In this document: one piece after another, positions 44,936 to 51,963 of the stretch
Layout: each line of letters opens with the position of its first letter
How positions within the stretch are numbered: position 1 is the stretch's first letter
Source of the DNA: a bacterium
GTDB lineage: Bacteria > Vulcanimicrobiota > Xenobia > Xenobiales > Xenobiaceae
DNA length: 51,963 nt
Assembly (NCBI GenBank): GCA_017458675.1
Contig: JAFTAM010000164.1
Coordinates: forward strand, 1-51,963
Direction: 5' to 3'
Translations under genes and position numbers: made by a program
The notes under the pieces: generated by a model
The model's database searches: none
The model's input: only the letters and a program-made list of their open reading frames with translations
What the model was told of the DNA's origin: nothing

Positions 44936-47658
44936 AACAGACAAGCGCGCCGCCCTCTCCTTCAAAACTCAGTGAATGGGGAAAATATACGGGCCGCTTT
45001 TACAAAGAAAGTCCCAAAAGCTCTGCCAAAGCAAGCTTTATAAGAGCTTTTTTTAAACCTTTTCAGTATACCTGGGGAGTCCTGACCGGCAGTTTCCCCA
45101 ATGCTGAAAGTTCCTTAGGCCTGAGAATCAGCGTATATTTATGTGAACTGACGTCCTTAGCGGCAGTATTATACTTTATAAACAAAGACAGTTTTACAGC
45201 CTATGCCGGTTTACTAACCTGCAGCAATCTGCTGGCCTTCCTGTTCCTGCTGCGCCGTTCAAACAGCTGCTTTATCAAGCTCTTCATATTCTTCTGTTTG
45301 TTTGCCGCATGTCTGTCATTTGAATACCTGCCGTTTACCTGTGACCTGCTGCTTCCTCCCTGCGAGGGCGAAGGAGTAATCGCTATACTCTTATCCGGAT
45401 TGCTGCTCTGCCACAGCATCTATACTCCCAGACGCTGTGACCTAGATTTTTCCTTAATCGTTAGTTTGCTGCTTTTCAGCTGCGCTGCTGACATGTCAGC
45501 CTCCCTTAAGTTTATATACCCTCTGGCAGCCTACTTTGTCTTAATTGTCTCAGCCCTGTACTTCCGTTCTCTGTCCCGGACAGAGGAAAACTCTGTTACG
45601 CTTGATTCCAAAAGCAAAAAACCTGCTCTCTTAATGCGCATAGCGCAAAGCGTCTGCCGCTCAGCCGTTTACCTGTTTTTTTTAATCTGCTTAATCGGCA
45701 TAATATTCATATGCCTGCCGCGCTTTGAGAATCTGGATCATTACAAGCCGCAGCATAGCGCCGATCTGAATAATAATGAAGATAATAATTATAAAGATAA
45801 TAATTATGCAAATGACAGTCAGAACAGCGGCGGAAAAGAGCGCTTAAGCCGCAGAAATAAGACCGACAGCTTTATTTACTTTGCTGAGAGCGAAGATCTC
45901 CATGAAGTATCATCCGGGTCCGGCTCTGACCGCCTGATTATGAAAGTCAAGGCCAGCCGGCAAACCTATTACCGCGGCAGAGCCTTCAGCCGCTATGACG
46001 GCCATAAATGGAGCCCGGGCAAAAACGAACTGACGGAATGCAGTTCTGACACACCTATAAAGATCGATTACGACCCGGACAATCCCTACTTTGATAATCC
46101 TCTGGTGCAGATATATTATATTGAAGCCGATATATACCATACGCTCTTCTCCGCCTTTCAGCCCTGCAAAGTCTTCTTCTCCGGCGGTAATTTTAATATT
46201 GACAATGACCGTATTATGAAAGCCCAGGATATTATAAAAGCAGGCTCCGTTTATACCGTTCACAGCATACCTTCCTATACAAAACCCTATGACCGTGCCG
46301 CTGCAAAAACACCGTTTGTTAACTTCACCGGTCTGCCGTACGAGCGGAAAGCTCTGCAGTATCTGAAAAACCGTCCTGAAGCCGAAAGCATAGACGTTGA
46401 TACCGGTGAAAAAGCTTTAAAGCATGCAGCTTCAATCCAACAGCTTGACGTTGGCATATTGCTGAATAACTATTCAAAAACGCATGACGGTTCCGAGCCT
46501 GAAAACGGTAATAAAACTGCATCAGCTTTAAAGGCTGACACGCGTTTTCATTACATGCCTGACATAGTACGCCTTGAAGATGAGACTGCGGATAAAGAGT
46601 TCAGCGAGTACCTGCAGCTTCCGCCGCAGATATCTCCGCGCATAAAAGCTCTGGCTGAGCATCTCACCTCCCATTTATCCAGCCAATATATGAAGGCGCT
46701 GTCTATAAACCATTTTTTAAGGTCTAATTATATCTACCAGAATCCCCCGCCGCCCTGTCCGAGCGACCGGGAACCCGTAGATTATTTTTTATTTGAATCA
46801 GGCAAAGGCAACTGCCGCCAATTTGCCAGCGCTATGACCGTTCTTTGCCGGGCGGCCGGCCTGCCCGCCCGCTTTATAACCGGCTTTGCTCCCGGCAGCT
46901 ATAACCCCGTTACCATGACCTATGAGGTTAGAGATCGGGACGCGCATGCCTGGACTGAGGCAATGATCCCCTGCGTCGGCTGGGTCGCCTATGAAACCAC
47001 TTCGCCGTATGAGAGCGAAAGCGGCTCCGAAACACATTCTGAAAATCCCGTAATTAACTCTGAGGAAAAAAGCAGCATAAACTCTGACTTAAGACAGTAC
47101 CTGCTGCGCCTCATTCCTGACAAAATCAAAACAGCGGCGGCAAAACTCATCAGTTGGCTTGAGCTGATAACTCTGTATAAACTGCTATTATCCGCCTCCG
47201 CTTTTGTTTTATATATATCCTATTTATACGGCTTACAGATAAGAAACAACATTATTGCCATGAAGCAGAGCATTTCTTACGCCAAAACTTTCCATGGCAG
47301 CGTATTGCAAAAGCTCGCCGCCTTAATAAAAAGCTGGCGCGTACACGCTGCCGTCTTAAATACGCAGGGAAAAGACGCCGTTTCCTGCTACAAGCTAATG
47401 CTGTCTATTCTGCAGCAGCTGAATATAAAAAAGAGTCCGTCTCAAACTCCCCGTGAGTTCGCCGAACTTGTAAAATCAGAACGGCTGAATGACTCGGTGC
47501 AGGCCCTGACCGAACTTTACGGAAGGGCCTACTACGGCGCCGGCCCCCTGAACGACGCCCCGGAATTCAAAGCGGCCGTCGATGAATACGCTGACTCGGC
47601 CTGCGAAGAACTGCAGACGGTCATACTGGAAACGAAGCCGCCTGAATCTGAAAAGTGA
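44932..47658 (+). CDS. TgpA-like membrane transglutaminase, copy 1
   Basis: The 908-residue protein has about six N-terminal membrane segments (about 70-275), an Asn/Asp-rich linker (NNEDNNYKDNNYANDSQNSGG), an extracytoplasmic transglutaminase-like domain, a further membrane segment (about 745-765) and a C-terminal DUF4129-like tail (KSPSQTPREFAELVKSER). Catalytic residues are Cys628 (GKGNCRQFAS), His672 (DAHAWTEA) and Glu688 (AYETTSP), where many transglutaminase-like enzymes have Asp. It probably processes or crosslinks an envelope substrate. It overlaps the DUF58 gene by four bases. Confidence 0.85.
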   Translation: MKQTSAPPSPSKLSEWGKYTGRFYKESPKSSAKASFIRAFFKPFQYTWGVLTGSFPNAESSLGLRISVYLCELTSLAAVLYFINKDSFTAYAGLLTCSNLLAFLFLLRRSNSCFIKLFIFFCLFAACLSFEYLPFTCDLLLPPCEGEGVIAILLSGLLLCHSIYTPRRCDLDFSLIVSLLLFSCAADMSASLKFIYPLAAYFVLIVSALYFRSLSRTEENSVTLDSKSKKPALLMRIAQSVCRSAVYLFFLICLIGIIFICLPRFENLDHYKPQHSADLNNNEDNNYKDNNYANDSQNSGGKERLSRRNKTDSFIYFAESEDLHEVSSGSGSDRLIMKVKASRQTYYRGRAFSRYDGHKWSPGKNELTECSSDTPIKIDYDPDNPYFDNPLVQIYYIEADIYHTLFSAFQPCKVFFSGGNFNIDNDRIMKAQDIIKAGSVYTVHSIPSYTKPYDRAAAKTPFVNFTGLPYERKALQYLKNRPEAESIDVDTGEKALKHAASIQQLDVGILLNNYSKTHDGSEPENGNKTASALKADTRFHYMPDIVRLEDETADKEFSEYLQLPPQISPRIKALAEHLTSHLSSQYMKALSINHFLRSNYIYQNPPPPCPSDREPVDYFLFESGKGNCRQFASAMTVLCRAAGLPARFITGFAPGSYNPVTMTYEVRDRDAHAWTEAMIPCVGWVAYETTSPYESESGSETHSENPVINSEEKSSINSDLRQYLLRLIPDKIKTAAAKLISWLELITLYKLLLSASAFVLYISYLYGLQIRNNIIAMKQSISYAKTFHGSVLQKLAALIKSWRVHAAVLNTQGKDAVSCYKLMLSILQQLNIKKSPSQTPREFAELVKSERLNDSVQALTELYGRAYYGAGPLNDAPEFKAAVDEYADSACEELQTVILETKPPESEK

Positions 47659-47968
47659 AGTATCTCTAAGACGGACAGGCCGCCGCCTCACCGATAAGCT
47701 CAAATTTTTCCTGTCAAAAATTAAACTTTTATCCTTGTAAAGAAAGCTGACAGGATATATTATATACAAGTGAATATCAGCTCAAGTCTTGCATATCTGT
47801 CAAACTGAAATCAGAAAGTTGCCCGAGGGCTTAATTGAGACTGAAGCAAAAATGGCTTTCTGTACAGAACCTGTCCGCCAGGCAGAAAAGACAAGAGTAA
47901 GTTTAGAGAAAATATTCCTATTTAAATCAGTTTTGTAATACTATACCGAAAATATCAGAGGTAATTTT
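47659..47968 (+). promoter_or_regulatory. Intergenic region between the duplicated pairs, with candidate promoter
   Basis: TTGTAA (47735-47740) and TATTAT (47758-47763) are 17 bases apart, about 200 bases before the second DUF58 gene. Just before both DUF58 starts lies the identical CCGAAAATATCAGAGGTA, so the duplication includes the translation start region. No gene is seen in the interval. Confidence 0.5.
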
Positions 47969-49483
47969 TTGCAGAAAAAACTGCTGCTGTCACCGCCGGA
48001 GCTCAGCGACACCGCGATTGCTGTGCTTGTAGTACTAATCCTGTGCTTTATCGCCGGAGCCTTCCAGTCAGGCTGGCTTTACGCCGTTGTTGCCTTCCTG
48101 ACAGCTCTGCTGTGCATAAATTTGATCGCGTCCTGCATAATTCTTTCAAGCCTTGAATTCCAAATTTGCCATGAAATGCTTATTAAAACCGGTCAAACTG
48201 CAGAAATTACCGTCTCACTTAAAAACAGTTCAAAACATTACTTATATCATTACTGCTTTGCAATATCCGCCGACGAAAACTTTGATATCGTAAGACCCTT
48301 GCCGCAGATAGGCGACCAAGACGAAATACTCGTCAAAGCCTCAGACAGCGCCGAGGCCGATTCCGACCCTCCTTGCCAATTTGTAAAATTTCACCTCCAC
48401 AGACTCGCTCCAAATGAAGAAAGAACTTTTTCTTACGCTGTTAAGGCTAAAAAACGCGGCTGTCACCAGATTAAGTTTCAGACTCGCTCAGTCAATTTTC
48501 CCCTCGGCCTTTTTGCCGTTTTTAAGCAGGATGAATTTCAGAAGCCTATATGGGTCTATCCTGCGCCTATTAAAACATCATTCCAAAAACATCCTAAATC
48601 CGAGTTGGGGAACCTCAGAACCGTGAAATTGAGAAGCGCAGACGGAGACCTGCGCGGGCTTCGCGAATACAGCGAAGGCGAAGATATAAGATACATACAC
48701 TGGATGACCAGCGCCCGGTTCGGCAAGCCTATAATTAAAGAGTTCCAAGAGGTTCGGAGTTCTCAGAATATTTTAATCATTCCCATCGCCGATTATTCTC
48801 TTTTAAAGCAGCTCTATCCCAAACAGTTTTCCCGCTGGGAGAGACGCTCAGAAAAGGAAAACATATTCGTCTTGCTGACAAAGCTTTTATTATCGATATA
48901 TATCAATTTTGAAAGTATAGAAGACATAGAGAAAAGTCTGTCTTCTCACTTCGGCTTTGAAGAACTAATGTGCTGTCTGATAACCGCCGCCGAGAAATAC
49001 AGCGGCGGCAAAGACAGCTTTACGGTTGTGTTTCAAAACAGTGAAAATAAACTGCAGACTTTAAGCAATCTGGAGAAGCTGAAACACAAAGCGGCCGAAT
49101 GGTCTATGCTCAGCAGCGATTTCTGTTTTGAAAATGAAGAACAAAAACAGAGCTTTTATCACTCTTTAGAACTTATGCTGAAAAGAAGGAGCTACAGCCG
49201 CATTATAGTTTTAAGCCTTTCTCAGGAAGCGCTGCCAGTTCCCTGTCTGAAAAAATATAAAAGCAAAACCTCCTACCTGCTGTTTACGCCTTTATATTTT
49301 GACGCTGACGGACCCAATGCCGGCGGCAGCTTAGAATTTGCCGGCAGTTTGCCTGAGCTGCGGCAGAATCGAACAATTTACGGCGCCTTTACTCAAAAGC
49401 TCTCAGAACTGAAGGCGTTAAGCAAGACCGCCGAACTGATAACTCCCGACTCTTCACCACAAAATACAGCGAAGCTATTATGA
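47969..49483 (+). CDS. DUF58 membrane protein, copy 2 (TTG start)
   Basis: The 504-residue paralog of 43430-44935 is similar along its whole length: MQKKLLLS..., two membrane segments, GDLRGLREYSEGEDIRYIHW, ARFGKPIIKEFQE and an identical QNILIIPIADYSLLKQLYPK block. Differences are spread throughout, so the duplication is not recent. The TTG start and AGAGGT site are conserved. It overlaps the next gene as ATGA. Confidence 0.85.
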   Translation: MQKKLLLSPPELSDTAIAVLVVLILCFIAGAFQSGWLYAVVAFLTALLCINLIASCIILSSLEFQICHEMLIKTGQTAEITVSLKNSSKHYLYHYCFAISADENFDIVRPLPQIGDQDEILVKASDSAEADSDPPCQFVKFHLHRLAPNEERTFSYAVKAKKRGCHQIKFQTRSVNFPLGLFAVFKQDEFQKPIWVYPAPIKTSFQKHPKSELGNLRTVKLRSADGDLRGLREYSEGEDIRYIHWMTSARFGKPIIKEFQEVRSSQNILIIPIADYSLLKQLYPKQFSRWERRSEKENIFVLLTKLLLSIYINFESIEDIEKSLSSHFGFEELMCCLITAAEKYSGGKDSFTVVFQNSENKLQTLSNLEKLKHKAAEWSMLSSDFCFENEEQKQSFYHSLELMLKRRSYSRIIVLSLSQEALPVPCLKKYKSKTSYLLFTPLYFDADGPNAGGSLEFAGSLPELRQNRTIYGAFTQKLSELKALSKTAELITPDSSPQNTAKLL

Positions 49484-51963
49484 AAAATACAAGCGCGCAG
49501 CCGCAGTCTTCAAAGCACAGTGAATGGCAGGAATATACAGGATGCGATTACGGCCGGAGCTCCGACAACTCGCCGAAAGAGAGCCGCATAAAGGTATATG
49601 CCGAAAAAATTAAGCGTCTCTGGAAAATCCTGAACGGCAGATTTCCTAATGTAGAAAATTCCTTAGGCTTAAGATTTTCCGTCTATCTATGCGCGCTGGT
49701 CTCCTTAACTTCCGTCTGTTATTTTACTGGGCTTTACAACGCCGGCATCGCTGCTCTTTTTCTCACACTAGGCAATCTGATCGCCTTCTGGAACCGCAGG
49801 TCAACCGTATACGGCAGCAAACTCATCATGATCGCAATCGTGCTGTCCGTTATCGCGGTTATGTCCCACGACAATCCTATCAGTCTCTGGGAAAGCGCAG
49901 ATGCAATACCCAGACTGCTGATCGGAGCGCTGATCTTACAAAGCTTCGATACCCCCAGACGCCGCGACCTGGACTGTTCCCTGCTTCTGAGCCTGGCGTT
50001 CCTGAGCGGCACAGCCGTCATAACGGCGTCGTATAAGTTTGTGCTGCCTCTGGCGGCTTACTTCATATTTATGACGTCAGCCCTGTACTTCAGATCCCTG
50101 TCGGTAACAGAGGAATGCTCTGTCCCGCTTTATGCCAAAAGCAAAAAACCCAGTCCGTATAGGATCCTGAAGTATATTTTCCGCTTTTCAGCCGCCTTAT
50201 TGCTGCTTTTTTGCATATTGAACCTATTCTTCACAGCTATGCCGCGCTTTGAAAACCTGAGCAGCTTCTTCAACCTTCACCTTAGCAGAAAAGCGGCCCA
50301 AAACAGCGCCAAAGACGAACAAAAAAAACAGAGCAGCGCAGTCTTCTTTGCCGAAAAAGACGATCTCTATGAAAATCCGCCTGCGCCCAGCTCTAAGCGC
50401 CTGGTCATGAAAGTCAGAACAAACCGGCCGGCATATTACCGGGGCGCAGCCTGCAGCCACTATGACGGCCATTCCTGGCGCCAGGACAAAACCGAGCAAA
50501 AGCTAAGGCGCTCCGACGTACCTTTGAGTATCGATGCCGCTTCGGACAATCCCTACCGTAAACATCCTCTGGTGCAGATCTTTTATATCGAAGCCGATAT
50601 AGCCGATCAGATAAGCGCCGCCTTTCAGCCCAGCAGCGTCTCCTTCCCCCACGGTGATTTTTATATCGATAAAGACAGTATTCTGCACTCCCCTCATATT
50701 ATCAAAGCAGGCTCTGTATATACCGTTTACAGCGTGCCTTCCTATACGGAACCTTATACACAGGAAGCTGAAGAAACGCCTTATATGAACTGCAAGAGTC
50801 TGCCGCATGAGCAGAAGGCTCTGCAATATCTGAAAAGCCGTCCCGACGCCGAAAGTCTTGAAGAAACCGCCAAAGGCTTAACCGCAGGCAAACAGTCAGA
50901 GGATAAACTCACAGATCTGTCAGAAGCTTCCGAATCTGAAAAAGGGCAAAAAAAGGTTATTAGAATTACTATCAAGTTGAACAAACCATATACCTGCTTC
51001 CCGTTCCGTTGGACTAAAAATCCCGAACGCTCAGAAGAGCTGAACAGCAAGTATAAGGAATACCTGCAACTTCCGCCGGAAATATCCCCGCGCATTAAAA
51101 CCCTGGCCGAATTTCTTACGTCCTTTGACGGCAGCGACTACATTAAAGCTCTGGCCATAAGCCATTTTTTAAGAGCCAATTATACTTATCAGAGTCCTCC
51201 GCCGCCATGCCCCCGCGATCGGGAACCCATTGATTATTTCTTATTTACCTCCGGCAAAGGCAACTGCCGTCAATTTGCCGGCGCTATGACCGTTCTTTGC
51301 CGAGCGGCCGGTCTTCCCGCCCGCTATATCAACGGTTTTGTTCCAGGCGCCTACAACCCCTTCAGCATGGCCTACGAGATCAGAGAGCGGGACGCTCACG
51401 CCTGGACAGAGGTGATGATCCCATCGGCGGGCTGGACAACCTATGAGGCCACCGCGCCGAATACAGACGAAAACGACTCCGAAGCGTCTTCTGAAGATAA
51501 TTCCGACATGGAACAAAACCGCAGCTCAGCTAAGGACATCATAAAATACCTGCGCCAGTTTATCCCCGACAGCGTCAAATCGGCATATGTAAAGTTTCTC
51601 TATTTCCTTGAGTCCATTGTTAAATATATACTGCCCTTAGCTGCCGCAGCTATTCTCTTGTATGCCTCATATTCAGCCGGCAAATGGCTGAAAAACAATT
51701 TCAGCGCCCTGAAGCTGAGCTTTTCTCTTGCCCATAAACTCCGGGGCGGCTTCCGGCAAAAACTCGCCCTCTTCATAAAGAGCTGGCTTATTCATTCCGC
51801 CGTGTCAAACGCAAAAAGCAAGGACGCCGTCTCCTGCTACCGGCTCATGCTGTCTATGCTGCGGAAATTAAATATAATCAAGAGTCCTTCTCATACTCCC
51901 CGGGAATTCGCCGAATCTTTAAAAGACGACCGGCTGAAAGACTCGGTGCAGACTCTGACCGAA
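49480..51963 (+). CDS. TgpA-like membrane transglutaminase, copy 2 (partial)
   Basis: I translated 828 codons without a stop; the C-terminus is beyond the window. It parallels copy 1: N-terminal membrane segments, transglutaminase domain with Cys596 (GKGNCRQFAG), His640 (DAHAWTEV) and Glu656 (TYEATAP), a late membrane segment and the SPSHTPREFAESLK tail. The linker after the membrane part is shorter than in copy 1. A Lys/Ser-rich insert (about 465-515, SEASESEKGQKKVIRITIK) is unique. Both copies keep the catalytic residues, so both may be active. Confidence 0.85.
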   Translation, partial: MKNTSAQPQSSKHSEWQEYTGCDYGRSSDNSPKESRIKVYAEKIKRLWKILNGRFPNVENSLGLRFSVYLCALVSLTSVCYFTGLYNAGIAALFLTLGNLIAFWNRRSTVYGSKLIMIAIVLSVIAVMSHDNPISLWESADAIPRLLIGALILQSFDTPRRRDLDCSLLLSLAFLSGTAVITASYKFVLPLAAYFIFMTSALYFRSLSVTEECSVPLYAKSKKPSPYRILKYIFRFSAALLLLFCILNLFFTAMPRFENLSSFFNLHLSRKAAQNSAKDEQKKQSSAVFFAEKDDLYENPPAPSSKRLVMKVRTNRPAYYRGAACSHYDGHSWRQDKTEQKLRRSDVPLSIDAASDNPYRKHPLVQIFYIEADIADQISAAFQPSSVSFPHGDFYIDKDSILHSPHIIKAGSVYTVYSVPSYTEPYTQEAEETPYMNCKSLPHEQKALQYLKSRPDAESLEETAKGLTAGKQSEDKLTDLSEASESEKGQKKVIRITIKLNKPYTCFPFRWTKNPERSEELNSKYKEYLQLPPEISPRIKTLAEFLTSFDGSDYIKALAISHFLRANYTYQSPPPPCPRDREPIDYFLFTSGKGNCRQFAGAMTVLCRAAGLPARYINGFVPGAYNPFSMAYEIRERDAHAWTEVMIPSAGWTTYEATAPNTDENDSEASSEDNSDMEQNRSSAKDIIKYLRQFIPDSVKSAYVKFLYFLESIVKYILPLAAAAILLYASYSAGKWLKNNFSALKLSFSLAHKLRGGFRQKLALFIKSWLIHSAVSNAKSKDAVSCYRLMLSMLRKLNIIKSPSHTPREFAESLKDDRLKDSVQTLTE

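Larger units (their letters stand above)
43405..51963 (+). repeat. Tandem duplication of a DUF58-transglutaminase gene pair
   Basis: The units starting at CCGAAAATATCAGAGGTA before 43430 and before 47969 carry the same two genes in the same order with the same TTG start and ATGA overlap. Protein similarity runs through both pairs. The spacer of about 310 bp is not obviously similar outside the start region. Confidence 0.85.

Overview
The window is about 52 kb of bacterial chromosome in two parts. Positions 1 to about 22,800 are the right-hand portion of an integrated tailed-phage genome that continues past the left edge. The rest is host chromosome with one small accessory island. The host cannot be named from sequence alone. 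A split glycine decarboxylase (GcvPA/GcvPB), a LipM-type octanoyltransferase, a copper-amine-oxidase-type stalk domain, strong AGGAGG ribosome binding sites and frequent GTG/TTG starts suggest an anaerobe with Firmicutes- or Synergistota-like gene content.

Prophage, leftward late block (9404 to 1): terminase large subunit, DUF935 portal, Mu F-like minor head protein, Mu I-like protease/scaffold, major capsid, gp36-like head protein, an unknown, gpG-like morphogenesis protein, a tail-completion candidate and a tail-tube candidate. The head genes are Mu-like, but the phage integrates with a tyrosine recombinase. Capsid and tail-tube proteins carry the same C-terminal beta-rich domain behind an Asn/Gly-rich linker. 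Between 9405 and 10480 lies a gene-free control region: a nested ~260 bp inverted-repeat structure, DnaA-box-like sites and two short repeat families. Three moron-like cassettes follow the pattern own promoter, two genes, terminator: a PanAT-type toxin-antitoxin pair (11788-12986), a DUF6978/DUF1828-DUF1829 pair (13041-14272) and a DUF4160/DUF2442 pair (20045-20674). The early leftward operon (19242-14420) runs from two small HTH proteins through an excisionase-like protein to a primase-helicase. It faces a CI-like repressor across a region with shared operator motifs. The integrase, an SSB and a candidate small RNA close the prophage.

Host part: a leftward run gcvT-gcvH-gcvPA-gcvPB, a cysteine desulfidase-like gene, a mismatch/hypoxanthine glycosylase, lipM (which can supply the lipoyl precursor for GcvH) and a membrane phosphoesterase; then a leftward trio of an unknown 691-residue protein, a SPOR protein and ribF. 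An AT-rich accessory island (35.4-38.5 kb) holds a HigA/ImmA-type protein, a predicted antisense small RNA, a folded mRNA leader that hides a ribosome binding site, a DUF4417 protein, a free-standing caspase-like (clan CD) domain and a zinc-ribbon/L7-L12-like protein, the last three with overlapping reading frames. After an AlbA_2/ATPase regulator come a secreted stalk-domain protein, an orphan solute-binding protein and a tandem duplication of a DUF58-transglutaminase gene pair, the second copy running off the right edge.

The best candidates for an undescribed system are the 36.65-38.49 kb island with its RNA control, and the prophage control region at 9.58-10.48 kb with the divergent zinc-ribbon/ribbon-helix-helix protein.
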